Shown one piece after another: positions 51,301-58,840 of a stretch of DNA of 64,000 nt. Under the pieces are notes generated by a model. It saw nothing but the letters and a program-made list of their open reading frames with translations. It made no database searches and was not told the DNA's origin. This DNA comes from Chelydra serpentina (Eukaryota; Chordata; Testudines; Chelydridae). The stretch is from the NCBI GenBank assembly GCA_037349315.1, contig JBAIAC010000030.1:14405501-14469500 (forward strand), read 5' to 3'. How positions within the stretch are numbered: position 1 is the stretch's first letter; the number at the start of each line of letters is the position of its first letter. The translations under genes were made by a program, and so were the position numbers.

Positions 51301-53013
51301 CCATCATGTAATTGGCCATGCAAAACACCATTACTTTATCTGGATTTTGAATTTTAAAAAATAGTTAAAAAAAAAAACAACTAATTTCATGCATTTCAGA
51401 TGATGCAGGATATAGAGTGACTTGCATGAGAAGCAATAACCTGTTGAAAGGAAAAAGCTGCCAATCTGTGTTCATTCTTACGCATACTTAATTTCTCACT
51501 TTTGTGTATCTTAGATTTGTGCATTTTATTACCACAGTACATTTGAGTAGACATGGGTTGTGGGATGACATTGACATGTATGTAAATTGCATGTGATAGC
51601 TAACATGACTTGTGTACAACATGAACAACAACTGATCCTTCAACATCCAAATGATTAGTTAACTGTATCTTTTTCTCTTGTTGCAAGGACCGGTTGGTAT
51701 TTGGAAAAACAAAAGTAAACTAATATTGTTCCTTCAAAACAATGGCTTTTTTTTTTTTTTTTTTTTCTCTGAGTGAAACTAGTACCGTGTGGTTTTACTA
51801 TAATTTTCATAATAGTAGAAGCACAAGTAGCTTACTGCACTAGTTATCAGAAATAATGTAAATTATGTCTAGAAATAGGCAATGTTGTCCAGTGGTTAAA
51901 CCACAGGATTTGAAGTAATATCTCATGGGGCTTTTTAATGTTGATATTTACATGGTGGTAAATTGATAGTTGATTGTATAGGGGGTGTTCTTCTCGAGAC
52001 TCCAATCCTGATGTATGCCAGTCATATCAACAGTTTGCTCTGGTGGTTGGGTTTCCCTAATCTAATCAATAATAAATTCCAATGGTGATGATTTCTTCTG
52101 CATAAGCCTTCATTGTCTGGATTTTTTCTTTATGATTAATATTATTTATGTGTAGTTTAGTATCAGAGGGGCAGCCGTGTTAGTCTGGATCTGTAGAAGT
52201 GACAAAGAGTCCCGTGGCACCTTATAGACTAACAGACGTATTGGACCATAAGCTTCATGCATCCGACGAAGTGGGTATTCACCCACGAAAGCTTATGCTC
52301 CAATACGTCTGTTAGTCTATAGGGTGCCACAGGACTCTTTGTCGCTTCAGTGTGTAGTTTGTGTTCTCCACAAGGTGGCAGTCTGTAGTTATTTTTTTTG
52401 TATCTAAAGATTTGTTACTCTAATAGACTAAACCATATTACAGTACCTAATCACAGTAAGCAAGAGCAGCATATAGCGGGTAATATCCAAAAATTCAAAT
52501 TAAAAGTTTTCTTGGGAAGACATCAGTGAAGTGAGCCAAACTTTCAGGAGGAGGAAACCCTGACATTGATCCCTTTGCCTAAAAGTTTGTTGCTTATTTT
52601 AACTTGTATGGTCCAGGTATACAAAGGGGTTTCAGGGTGTAATGTGATTATGACCTGAATGCTGAATCTCATTGTAAATATTTGAGCAATTGCATCATTT
52701 CTGTTGCACTTTTTAACTGTGTATTGGCAATCTATAAACAGCATTCCTTAGAGGGTAATAGCCTTTAATATAGATCATAATAATAGTCATAATTACTCCT
52801 CTCTCTCGCTCAGCTGCCTTCTGGCATGGATATGAGAGGGGCTTGTGCAATATTTGAACAACTCTTAGGACTTGCTTCAAGCAATAGAATGTTGGTTATA
52901 AAAAAACCTAACAGACCCTTTTTATTCACAGGGAATCTGAAGACACAGCTTTGCTACTTCTCAAAGAAATATATAGGACTATGAATATCAGTCCGGAACA
53001 GCCGCAACACTGA
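15183..53013 (+). CDS. SEC23IP: SEC23IP, Sec23-interacting protein (p125A), complete coding region in 18 exons
   Basis: SEC23IP binds Sec23 and Sec31 of the COPII coat, localises to ER exit sites and belongs to the DDHD (intracellular PA-PLA1-like) family with DDHD1 and DDHD2. The 18 exons sum to 3021 nt: 1006 residues plus TGA, with every junction GT-AG and in phase. Visible parts in order: Ser/Pro/Gln-rich Sec23-binding N-terminus (about 1-260); WWE-type domain (about 265-365); lipase core with the GHSLG elbow at 579-583 (nucleophile Ser581); SAM domain (about 645-705); Lys/Ala-rich linker (712-745); DDHD domain (about 780-990). SAM and DDHD together bind phosphoinositides in the family. 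The start at 15183 has a Kozak-like context (A of ATG preceded by GCAGCT, G at +4) and gives the family N-terminus ([18 protein letters not shown]). I saw no disruption; the gene looks functional. Confidence 0.97.
15340..16110. repeat. G-rich minisatellite, 62-bp period, in SEC23IP intron 1
   Basis: The motif CACGGTGTTGGGGGTAGCTG recurs at 15494, 15556 and 15618 (period 62), with decayed units (GTTGGGG, AGCTGGTGGGAGCAGGGAAG) on both sides. The plus strand, which is the non-template strand of SEC23IP, carries dense runs of three or more G. The proline-rich open frames of up to 379 codons on the minus strand are products of this array. Confidence 0.85.
16111..18519. other. SEC23IP: SEC23IP intron 1, unique part
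   Basis: AT-rich DNA. I see no recognisable exon, RNA gene or repeat with clear ends. Confidence 0.5.
18522..19645 (-). mobile_element. Solo LTR, about 1.1 kb
   Basis: On the minus strand it begins TGTAACACCCCGGC and ends near GAACCCATCACA, i.e. TG...CA. The flanks CAGGG (18517-18521 and 19646-19650) are a 5-bp target duplication. Minus-strand regulatory signals sit in LTR order: ATATAAAAGGGGG (about 19239-19251, TATA box) and AATAAACTTA (about 18892-18901, poly(A) signal). No gag, pol or env adjoins, so it is a recombined solo LTR. The 5-bp duplication fits ERV or gypsy types; the class is unresolved. Confidence 0.8.
19758..20210 (+). mobile_element. CR1 LINE 3' end, 5'-truncated
   Basis: Starts GGCCCCACACTACAAGAAGG and runs to repeats of ATTCTATG, the CR1 tail. 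It holds decayed C-terminal reverse-transcriptase and 3'UTR sequence (AAGGATGTGGATAAATTGG, GACCTCCTGAGGTCCCTTCC). The flanks ATTATAGTTGG (19747-19757 and 20211-20221) match over 11 bp. Confidence 0.88.
20350..20450. mobile_element. Tigger/mariner-like fragment
   Basis: TACAGTAGGATCTCGG followed by TTATGAACAGC resembles the terminus of the mariner-like element at 49331-49637. The other end was not found. Confidence 0.45.
21202..21901. mobile_element. hAT-like non-autonomous element, 700 bp
   Basis: Perfect 16-bp terminal inverted repeats CAGGGGTGGGCAAACT / AGTTTGCCCACCCCTG. The flanks TGATATGG (21194-21201) and TGATAAGG (21902-21909) are an 8-bp duplication with one change. The inside is GC-rich with short C-rich repeats and no transposase; its open frames are artefacts of composition. 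Confidence 0.9.
21910..26256. other. SEC23IP: SEC23IP intron 1, distal part
   Basis: No element with clear termini and no exon-like frame with splice sites was recognised here. Confidence 0.45.
26257..26795 (+). CDS. SEC23IP: SEC23IP coding exon 2 (residues 51-230)
   Basis: The largest exon, encoding [15 protein letters not shown] and the Ser/Pro/Gln-rich region with FSYFSQV and SSDPFG, the Sec23-binding part in the family. Acceptor CACTGCAG and donor CCCCG/GTATGC. Confidence 0.95.
27395..27560. repeat. Old diverged SINE/LINE-like relic
   Basis: TTTGGGCCTGATCC and ACTCCTATGAAGTC resemble an old amniote repeat often seen in reptile introns. No ends are defined. It lies in SEC23IP intron 2. 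Confidence 0.35.
28085..28295 (+). CDS. SEC23IP: SEC23IP coding exon 3 (residues 231-300)
   Basis: Ends the proline-rich region and enters the WWE-type domain at [20 protein letters not shown]. Acceptor TTTTCAG and donor TCTG/GTAAGC. Confidence 0.95.
29245..29627 (+). pseudogene. Gypsy/Gmr1-like gag relic (SCAN-domain-like capsid)
   Basis: An open frame from 29245 encodes a SCAN-like capsid helix region with [40 protein letters not shown] and [12 protein letters not shown] domains descend from the gag capsid of Gmr1-like gypsy retrotransposons (established). Here no protease, reverse transcriptase or zinc fingers follow: the frame is cut near 29627 by the inverted junction of a CR1 insertion. 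It could instead be a fragment of a SCAN-containing gene, but its place in SEC23IP intron 3 and the lack of splice sites favour a retroelement relic. Confidence 0.75.
29652..30748 (+). mobile_element. CR1 LINE, 5'-truncated, with reverse-transcriptase C-terminus
   Basis: The frames at 29694-30152, 30149-30433 and 30460-30669 are successive pieces of the CR1 reverse transcriptase: [20 protein letters not shown] and FADDTKLGG (the FADD catalytic motif of the palm), then [13 protein letters not shown] and the C-terminal conserved block. Frameshifts and stops show it is dead. The 3' end is CCTTCCAGCCCTAGAATCTA. AATATACAAT on both sides (29642-29651, 30749-30758) may be a target duplication. Confidence 0.9.
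31398..31591 (+). CDS. SEC23IP: SEC23IP coding exon 4 (residues 301-365)
   Basis: WWE-type domain core with [13 protein letters not shown] and [10 protein letters not shown]. Acceptor TATTCTAG and donor GAG/GTCAGT. Confidence 0.96.
31931..32043. mobile_element. hAT-like MITE, 113 bp
   Basis: The ends CAGTGTTTCTCAACC and TCATTGAGAAATACTG are inverted repeats. The flanks CATTAGTG (31923-31930 and 32044-32051) are a perfect 8-bp duplication. It lies in SEC23IP intron 4. Confidence 0.9.
32313..32402 (+). CDS. SEC23IP: SEC23IP coding exon 5 (residues 366-395)
   Basis: Thirty codons including [20 protein letters not shown]. Acceptor TTGCAG and donor AAG/GTAATG. Confidence 0.96.
32885..33010 (-). 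repeat. Short retroposon, 126 bp, minus orientation
   Basis: Contains GAAAGCTTATGTCTCTCACC, TTGGTCCAATAAAGGATATT and GGGACCAACACGGCTACAAC, a reptile repeat related to the TTAGTCTGT family. The flanks are a perfect 13-bp duplication, ATAACACAAGCTA (32872-32884 and 33011-33023). It lies in SEC23IP intron 5. Confidence 0.8.
33717..33837 (+). CDS. SEC23IP: SEC23IP coding exon 6 (residues 396-435)
   Basis: Contains [20 protein letters not shown]. Acceptor CTTTCAG and donor GATG/GTATGT. Confidence 0.96.
34456..34532. repeat. (TA)n microsatellite and 62-bp perfect palindrome
   Basis: GAGGAGGAACTTTGTCAC (34471-34488) and its exact complement (34515-34532) flank a 26-base TA run (34489-34514), so 34471-34532 is one uninterrupted palindrome. 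The right arm is the start of the LTR that follows. Confidence 0.92.
34515..35170 (-). mobile_element. Solo LTR of a retrotransposon, about 656 bp
   Basis: The ends GTGACAAAG and CTGTCAC are short inverted repeats, typical of LTR termini. On the minus strand TTTAAAAAGGAGCTCC is a TATA-like box. Two diverged copies of a CCTAATTAGCCTGCC-type motif lie at about 34951-35030. No internal coding region follows. The target duplication is obscured because one end is rearranged into a palindrome. It lies in SEC23IP intron 6. Confidence 0.65.
35446..35535 (+). CDS. SEC23IP: SEC23IP coding exon 7 (residues 436-465)
   Basis: Starts the lipase-like core: [20 protein letters not shown]. The VHGIG motif resembles the oxyanion-hole strand of alpha/beta hydrolases. 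Acceptor TTTTTTAG and donor TGTG/GTAAGT. Confidence 0.96.
36180..36321 (+). CDS. SEC23IP: SEC23IP coding exon 8 (residues 466-512)
   Basis: Encodes [20 protein letters not shown] and [15 protein letters not shown]. The acceptor is CCGAAG after an unusual (CCA)n-type pyrimidine tract; the donor is ACAG/GTCTGT. Confidence 0.95.
37284..37492 (+). CDS. SEC23IP: SEC23IP coding exon 9 (residues 513-582), lipase elbow
   Basis: Encodes [20 protein letters not shown] and [10 protein letters not shown]; the G finishing GHSLG comes from the split codon with exon 10. Ser581 is the expected nucleophile. Acceptor CACCAG and donor TTAG/GTAATC. Confidence 0.96.
37675..37870 (+). repeat. MIR SINE
   Basis: GATTAGAGCATGG..., then TTGTAAAATGGGGATAATAC and CTGCCTTATGGGTATTACGA follow the MIR consensus order. 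Diverged and without clear ends. It lies in SEC23IP intron 9. Confidence 0.7.
38187..38305 (+). CDS. SEC23IP: SEC23IP coding exon 10 (residues 583-622)
   Basis: Encodes [14 protein letters not shown] and a less conserved tail. Acceptor TCTCCAG and donor CAG/GTATTA. Confidence 0.94.
39079..39249 (+). CDS. SEC23IP: SEC23IP coding exon 11 (residues 623-679), start of SAM domain
   Basis: Divergent acidic linker, then [20 protein letters not shown], the first SAM helices. Acceptor CTCTCAAG and donor CTG/GTACAG. Confidence 0.94.
39603..39698 (+). CDS. SEC23IP: SEC23IP coding exon 12 (residues 680-711), end of SAM domain
   Basis: Encodes [20 protein letters not shown]. The acceptor follows an 18-base TA run and a long T/C tract; the donor is CAG/GTAACT. 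Confidence 0.95.
40124..40790 (+). mobile_element. hAT-like non-autonomous element, 3'-truncated
   Basis: Starts TAGGGCTGTCAATCACAG, followed by A/T-rich GATTAAC and AATCGCACTG blocks known from an abundant turtle repeat, and GTGTACAGTGCTCACTTTG. The matching terminal repeat expected at the far end is missing, so it is truncated near 40790. Confidence 0.6.
40791..43385. other. SEC23IP: Rest of SEC23IP intron 12
   Basis: AT-rich, with a GGT-rich microsatellite at 42309-42335 (TGGTGG repeats). No other feature was recognised. Confidence 0.5.
43386..43583 (+). CDS. SEC23IP: SEC23IP coding exon 13 (residues 712-777)
   Basis: Lys/Ala/Glu-rich, probably helical linker, then [20 protein letters not shown]. 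Acceptor TCAATAG and donor CAG/GTAAGA. Its linker is poorly conserved with mammals. Confidence 0.94.
44237..44392 (+). CDS. SEC23IP: SEC23IP coding exon 14 (residues 778-829), start of DDHD domain
   Basis: Encodes [20 protein letters not shown] and [12 protein letters not shown]. Acceptor TGCTAG and donor CCA/GTGAGT. Confidence 0.96.
45246..45348 (+). CDS. SEC23IP: SEC23IP coding exon 15 (residues 830-863), DDHD core
   Basis: Encodes [20 protein letters not shown] and [10 protein letters not shown], the HPxDPVAYRxEP block typical of DDHD proteins. Acceptor TTTGCAG and donor CTTG/GTAAAA. Confidence 0.96.
45425..45610. repeat. Old diverged interspersed repeat
   Basis: AAAATTTTCAAAAGGGAC, GGCAGATTCTCAGCGC and GTTTTGAAAATATTAGCCC resemble a common old amniote repeat. 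No boundaries are defined. Confidence 0.35.
46108..46205 (+). repeat. 98-bp direct repeat, copy 1 (upstream of exon 16)
   Basis: Starts AACATACTTTTTCAGATTCT and ends CAGCATCTACTTCAAA. It matches 46705-46802 over 98 bases with five substitutions and no gap. Confidence 0.93.
46394..46579 (+). CDS. SEC23IP: SEC23IP coding exon 16 (residues 864-925), DDHD
   Basis: Encodes [20 protein letters not shown] through a charged helix ([12 protein letters not shown]). Acceptor TTTTTAG and donor GAAG/GTAGGT. The exon is flanked by two copies of a 98-bp intronic direct repeat. Confidence 0.96.
46705..46802 (+). repeat. 98-bp direct repeat, copy 2 (downstream of exon 16)
   Basis: Offset 597 bp from copy 1. 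The pair brackets SEC23IP exon 16. No terminal repeats or target duplication mark it as a known transposon. Confidence 0.93.
47579..47741 (+). CDS. SEC23IP: SEC23IP coding exon 17 (residues 926-979), DDHD
   Basis: Encodes [20 protein letters not shown] and [11 protein letters not shown], including the Asp-Tyr of the DDHD signature. Acceptor ATTCTAG and donor TATTG/GTAAGA. Confidence 0.96.
48125..48350 (+). repeat. MIR SINE
   Basis: GGTCCAGTTGTTAAGAGTCT, CCTGGGTTTGG and CAAATGGGGATAATAGCATT follow MIR order. It lies in SEC23IP intron 17. Confidence 0.7.
48365..49810 (-). mobile_element. CR1 LINE, minus orientation, interrupted by a MITE
   Basis: From 49803 downward the minus strand encodes reverse-transcriptase pieces: [20 protein letters not shown] and [10 protein letters not shown]; then, after the insertion, [20 protein letters not shown] (fingers/palm) and a degraded FAGDTKLGE in place of the FADD block; then the C-terminal block; and finally the CR1 tail (GGTCCCTTCCAGTCC-type, complement at 48368-48412). 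Frameshifts, stops and the altered catalytic motif make it inactive. Confidence 0.9.
49331..49637. mobile_element. Mariner/Tigger-like MITE nested in CR1, 307 bp
   Basis: The right end, read on the minus strand, is CAGTAGAACCTCAGAATTAT. The left end CTTAGCACCAGAGTTATGAA is a diverged match. TA dinucleotides flank it (49329-49330, 49638-49639). CR1 reverse-transcriptase sequence resumes on the other side. Confidence 0.75.
49811..52148. other. SEC23IP: SEC23IP intron 17, distal part
   Basis: No gene-like frame. A short MIR-like piece (TCCAGTGGTTAAACCACAGG) lies at about 51889-51908 and a T run at about 51748. Otherwise nothing was recognised. Confidence 0.5.
52159..52350. repeat. Head-to-head (hairpin) retroposon of the TTAGTCTGT family
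   Basis: A forward copy (GCCGTGTTAGTCTGGATCTG, GGCACCTTATAGACTAACAG) is followed by its reverse complement (CTGTTAGTCTATAGGGTGCC), giving arms of about 55 bp with few mismatches. The whole unit is flanked by a perfect 10-bp duplication, TGTGTAGTTT (52149-52158 and 52351-52360), so it seems to have inserted as one piece. Confidence 0.88.
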
Positions 53014-53032
53014 TGTGTAGATACCTGAATTT
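52932..53032 (+). CDS. SEC23IP: SEC23IP exon 18, last coding exon and start of 3'UTR
   Basis: Encodes [20 protein letters not shown] and ends EQPQH-TGA at 53011-53013, matching the family C-terminus. Acceptor TTCACAG. Nineteen bases after the stop, GAATTT is followed by GTAAGT, a strong donor, so the exon probably ends at 53032 and the 3'UTR continues in a further exon. Confidence 0.93.
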
Positions 53033-53679
53033 GTAAGTTTTGCCTTCATATAAACTGCATGCACTTAAATCCCAGCATAATTTGGTGGACATGATTTTGG
53101 AGACCATTCTCTTTTTCTTTTTCCCATGAAAGCTTACAGTGTGAAACAGGCAGTTACAAAGTGTGTAATGTTGTTGCAATGTGCGAATTGTGGTTCTGGC
53201 TATAATGATCCTCCACCTATTGGTGAAAGTTTTGCTTGTGTGTAGTATGGAGGGGATAGGGAGAGTAGAATAACGTACCGTCTAAAGAGTTCTGCCCAGG
53301 CGAATACATAATATAGAAATACAAGCAATATAGCTTGAGAATTGCAGCATAAATAATTCCCCCAAAAGACACTAGCTCATTTTAAAAGGAACCAAAATAA
53401 TAAACTGCATATTGTGCATCTCAGAATAAAAATATCTTTAGTACATGGCAGTTTTAAAGTAGTAAGTGTCCCAGCTGAGGGTCCTCACTCTGAGAGTTTC
53501 TTCCACCGAGCACTAGGAGCCAGAGTCTGAATTCGAGGTGATAATGGAAATATAATTTTGGTTAGCATCCTGCTGTTTTTCCTGGGTTTTGTGTTAATTG
53601 TTAAAATCAAAGCAACCAAGACGTAACAGAGCTGTACGAATTAATGAAACAAATAGTTTCTTTCTCTTTGGCAGTGACT

Positions 53680-53966
53680 CAGGCTATGTCTACACTAGCA
53701 CTTTTATTGGTCAGGGGTGTGAAAAAAATCACTCCCCTTACTGACATAAGTTTCATCGACAAAAGCACCAGTGTGGACACTGCTATGCCAGCGGGTGATG
53801 CTCTCCAGCTGACATAGCTACTGCTGGTCGTTGTGGGTGGTATAATTATGCCAACGGGAGAACACTCTCCCATCAGCGTAGAGCGGCTACACAGGAAACC
53901 TTATAGCGGCGCAGCTGTAGCGGTACAGCTGTGTCGCTGTAAGGTCTGTAGTGTAGACATAGCCTC
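53680..53966. mobile_element. hAT-like MITE, 287 bp
   Basis: The ends CAGGCTATGTCTACACTA and TAGTGTAGACATAGCCTC are inverted repeats differing only at the first base. CAGTGACT/CAGTGAAT occurs at both flanks but one base out of register, so the duplication is imperfect. Confidence 0.8.
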
Positions 53967-54049
53967 AGTGAATGTAACCGTTCATGTTCATACTATGCTT
54001 TGATGATACCATTTTCAGGCACTGACTATTATGGACATGGAGGTATTTA

Positions 54050-54180
54050 AAATAAATAAATAAATAAATATAAAAAGTGTGTGTGTGTGTATATATATAT
54101 AAAATATATACATACACATTATATATATGTATATGTATGTGTATATATATGTATATGTATGTGTGTATGTGTATGTATAA
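54050..54180. repeat. Compound AAAT / TG / TA microsatellite
   Basis: AAATAAATAAATAAAT, then GTGTGTGTGTGT, then alternating TATA and TATG units. The short open frames here, rich in Tyr, Ile and His, are artefacts of the repeat. Confidence 0.9.
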
Positions 54181-56255
54181 TCTTTGTCCCCCAGAAAACT
54201 TGCGGACATTCTGCACTAATGTTCTGGAAAGTACCCCCTTTAGACAGCAGCTTTTGATGCTTTCCTCATTCTCAGAAGTACCAACAATAAAATCAAGAGA
54301 GGACAGTATCCTTCCTTATTAAAAGCACAGACGGGGGTCAAAATACTCAGTCTGTGGGAGAGTACATGAACTTTCATAGGAGTATCCCAGATGCCTGTAC
54401 TGCTGCTATACAATCTTAATAGGTTTTTGTAACAGAATGTTCCTGCTGCTAGTATATTAAATAGCCAATTGCTAATGGGGGTAGTGTACCAGCCTAATGT
54501 CAGTCCTGCTCCGCTGAAGTATGTCAGAGCTGACTGACTGCACTTTAAGTGTAGCAAAGGAAAAACACATTTGAAACTACTGCCTAGCAACACAACTGCT
54601 TATATCAACTGTCAAGATGCTATCTACAGCACCTCACATCATCATTGTTGTAATGTTGCACTCTTGGCTTTTGTCTCTTATATTATGTCCTTATAGGTTA
54701 AAATCCTTACTCACCTGTACTCGCTGTAGAATGGTTGTTTTTAAACCCTACATAATTTTGTTTGTTTTGTGGCAAATCATGCTACAACTGAGTTTCTGGT
54801 ATGCAGGCTGGAACACTCTTTCATTAAGAGGCATGCACAGTATCACTCACGGGAAAGAGCAAATCAGGAGAGTCTGTACAGTTGCAGCAGCTTCATGAGT
54901 TGCTCAGAGCTCTCCCATCCCTTGCTTGGCTAGCCAGCAAACATATGAAACCACATTTCAAATAGTAATGTCCTGGATGGCAAAGCAGGCCAGGCCCTTT
55001 GGTACATTTGTTATTTTTATTTCAGTGATAAGAAATATCTCTCTGCTTGCACTATCTAAAAAGTCTTTGCAAAATCCTGCTCCTCTAGGAAAAGTGAGCA
55101 TTTTTCCCAGGCCAACATGGCCAGTTATGTTCTGCAGAATCTAATCAGTTATTCTTCTTATAGTTGCAAAAAAAAAAACCCTTAAAACAAGAACTGATGA
55201 GTGCAACTGGTGCTGTAGCTGCTATGCAGAATGAGGCAATTACTTTGATGGATCTACAGGAAGAGCTCCGTTTACTTTGCTGCTATTTAGAAACAGACTC
55301 AGTGGGTGAGCAGCCTATGGGTTCCTGGGCTCATGAATAGGAAGAATAAAGATCAGCAATAGCCCCGAGCTCCCCTTCCTCCTCTTTCCTCACCCGTTAG
55401 GATGGAGGCCTACACACCTTTCCTGTTTTGCTGTCCTGAGCTGCCTTCTACCCCAAGTAAGTGGGACACAATATGTGTGGCTCCTTATTCCTCTCCTGGT
55501 AGGGGAAGAATGATATTGTGGCTCCAGTGGGTGGGGGAAGAATAGGACCCCCAGCTTCTCCCATGAGTGTTGTGATCATAGAACAGACAGAAGAAAAGTC
55601 CCTGCCATCAGGAAAAGACTAGAAGCCCAATTAGGGATAGGTGCTGAGGCAGCTGTGAGGAGTCTGAGAGGCTGAGATGGCCAGTGTAGTTTGAAAAGTC
55701 TCTGCTGAGTGACGGTAGGTTTGGGAAACTGAATTGTGGTGGGGGAAAATTAGGGAAGATATTGCAAGAGATCTCCATCTCTTGATAGAGCAAAGGGTGA
55801 TGAATTAAGTGGAATGATGCTCAGTGGGTAGAGGGATGAATGGGGGCGAGTTAAATTTAAGATGTTGGTGATTGAGGTAGGAGGTGATTACTAAGTGAAT
55901 TATGAAGTGATCAGTGCAATACAGAAGCTGGTGTGAAGTGTTTGTGAGAGTTGAAAGAGAGCGTTTGGTGTGAAGTGTCCGAGGAGGTGTGAGTGTATGA
56001 GTGTAGTTGTGTGTGCTGTTATTTGAGAAGGCTGGGCCATTGTGTTTTTTCCACACACCCCTTCATCTGGGCTGGTGATAAAAAAATATTAGCTATGATT
56101 GGGATTGGTTGCCATAATAATCAGTGAGTAGCTCCCAAGATCTGGCAGTCAACTGTGAACAAAGTCATCTAAACCATGGGAAAACATCTTCCAGCCCTCT
56201 CATCTAACATGAGTATTCTGCTTTGTCTTCTTGAAGTTACTCTTTGATAAACAAT

Positions 56256-56640
56256 AATGGGCAGCAGATTTAATTAATGGGCAGCAGGTTTAAAACAAAT
56301 AAAAGGAAGTTCTTCTTCGTACAGCGCACAGTCAGCCTGTGGAACTCCTTGCCTGAGGAGGTTGTGAAGGCTAGGACTATAACAGGGTTTAAAAGAGAAC
56401 TAGATAAATTCATGGAGGTTAAGTCCATTAATGGCTATTAGCCAGGATGGGTAAGGAATGGTGTCCCGAGCCTCTGTTTGTCAGAGGGTGGAGATGGATG
56501 GCAGGAGAGAGATCACTTGATCATTACCTGTTAGGTTCACTCCCTTTGGGGCACCTGGCATTGGCCACTGTCGGCAGACAGGATACTGGGCTGAATGGAC
56601 CTTTGGTCTGACCAAGTATGGCCGTTCTTATGTTCTTAAT
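56256..56640 (+). mobile_element. CR1-family LINE 3' end
   Basis: GGAAGTTCTTCTTCGTACAG, GTGGAACTCCTTGCCTGAGG and GGGCTGAATGGACCTTTGGT followed by TTCTTATGTTCTTA, the tail repeat of this CR1 subfamily. Strongly 5'-truncated. Confidence 0.85.
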
Positions 56641-57420
56641 ATTGTAAAGTTAACAGGATTTTTTGTAGGATATTTGCATGCTTAGAATAACAGAAGTATA
56701 GCCGATATGGCCTGGTTGAATAGAAAGGTATGTTACATTAAGATTTAATCATTTTTGCATAATAAGTTACTTTGTATGCTTGGTGTTTATTTGCTCTTGC
56801 TTGTCATTTTTGTGTCCTCTAAATATTTGTAATCAGAGAGTTCTTCCAGGCAACTTTATGCCCTACTTCTATTTTTAGTTCTTTTGTAGTGGGTCCTCCA
56901 AAGTGCACGATACTTACGTTAATATAACTTCATAAAAAGTCAGAGCTATTAAATTCTGTGCTCAGCTGCCCCAGCACATCCTATAAAATGAGTTAAAGGG
57001 TATGCTTACACATATGGGCACAGTAGCTAAACCAACTGTAGAGTGATCCCATGATCAGAAATCAAGATCCAGTATCGAGGGCTCAATTTTTTTCATATTT
57101 AGGAATGAGTTCAATCATCATTGTGGGGGATTAACATAAATCTCCCATTAGTGCAACATTGCCGTACTCCCATCACTCCAATTTGCAGTCATAACTCCCA
57201 TCACCAAAATGAATCCTGTTCGTGGTGTTGGGGTGGGGGTGCGGGGGGTGAATAGACCTTAGGGTATTACATTTTTATAAAATGATGAAGTGTATGTGGG
57301 TTTTTAATCTTTTTCTCTTTGAAAATGAACATTAGTGTGTTTTAGTTTTAACATAGTAGTACTGCTGCAAGATGAGAGAGTTCAGTTTCACCTTTTCTGT
57401 TTTTGTTTTTCTCTGCACAG

Positions 57421-58840
57421 CATATCTAATGTTCCAACAGGCTTGCTGACAAAACATTTTGAGGAACCTCCAGTATTTCTCTAGTCGCACATGACAAGAA
57501 TCCGAATTACAACAGCCTTTTTTTCTTCAGTCCAGATCTCTTTGATTTAGATAATGCCTTCTTGTTTCACTCAAGAGTGTTTCACAGTTTTAAAATTATC
57601 AGCCCCACAGTTTGGGGAGCATAATTGGAATGACACCATTTAACCTTCTTATTGAAATTTAGTTGTACTGTTGCCGAACTTAAGTGACCAATGAAGAAAT
57701 ATTCGTGGCATGCATATTATTTTTCTTCTCGAGCTACCTTATCTATTAGGTGTTAAACATGTATTTTCTATGAAGGCGGTATGTTCTTTATTAAAGAAAG
57801 GACTTATTGAGACAGCAATAATCTGCTTTTTTTTAAAAATGCGTTTCCACTTTTAAAAACAAAATGTGAATTTTAGTTATAAGCTGCTTTACATCAAGCC
57901 GTTTGTATTTGCTAAAACCAGCAGCCAGAATGACTTTCTTACTACTGTGAGTTCAGTGCTGAGATTTTATAAAAGCTTTTTCACTCTCTGACTTCTTTGC
58001 AATGGAGGTAAAATCTTTTGTTAGAGAAAACAGAAATTTGTTACAGCTAGTTCAGCATTCACATCTTATGGGAGCTAAATGTAACAGCCAAGGCCAAGAT
58101 CTGTGATCCATATTCTATTTTCATCTAGTGAAATCAGTGGAGTTGTATGGAGTGAGGTCTTCTGGATTAGTGTCTCTGTGAACACTGTAGCTTTCTTCAG
58201 ACAGCATCTTTAATGCAATTACCTAAACTATAGTGCTGACAATATTTGCTTCTGTTACTGCAGTAAGGACATTTTGCTAATGTTTATATAGTAAGTTCTT
58301 ATGGAACCCAGTGACTTTTTTGAGTATATGTAAAATACACATTTTTGTGTGTATTTTAGTTAGTATAATTAAAAGATACTGTAATACTAATGAATCTTTA
58401 CTGCAAGCTTTTGTACTTATCTAAATAGTGAATGATTTGTTCTCTCAGTTAACGAGAAGGCACTTGGATGCTTTAGTTGTCACTTCTCCCATTCTGAATA
58501 TTCAGGATTACATTTAGTACGGTAGTTTCCCTTCAATTTTTTTTGTTAAACTAGAATAAATTTTGCCGAGATATGTCAGATGGACCAGTCTCTTGGCTGA
58601 TGGCACAATGAGTGGAAAAGCCCAAGCCCTTCAGTAAATCCTGTATTAAAGATAAGTTTCCCAATAGATTTCAGACCCGTATAATTGGTATTCAGATCAT
58701 GGAGCCTATAGTACTGGATAAAATACCAAAGAATGAAAGATGTAACGGTTTTCAAGAATCTACAACAATGTTGAATGTGTACAGTGTGCTGAAGTGAGTA
58801 CATAAAGGCAAACCAAATAAATTTAATGAAAAAAATGTCC
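57421..58840 (+). other. SEC23IP: Probable SEC23IP exon 19 (3'UTR only)
   Basis: A long T-rich tract ending TCTCTGCACAG at 57420 is a strong acceptor and would pair with the donor at 53033. The following sequence has no long frame and holds AATAAA signals at 58555-58560 and 58816-58821, with later ones at 59862-59867 and 60097-60102. The 3' end is therefore uncertain and the end given is a guess at the second signal. Inference from splice signals, not from a transcript. Confidence 0.6.

Larger units (their letters stand above)
53033..57420 (+). other. SEC23IP: Probable 3'UTR intron of SEC23IP
   Basis: Donor GTAAGTTTT at 53033 and acceptor at 57420. It contains a hAT-like element (53680-53966), an AAAT/TG/TA microsatellite (54050-54180) and a CR1-family tail (56256-56640). 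The short frames inside are not gene-like. Confidence 0.6.

Noticed and set aside
53965..54322. Tyr/Ile/His-rich frames on both strands
   Set aside because: Translations of a TA/TG microsatellite.
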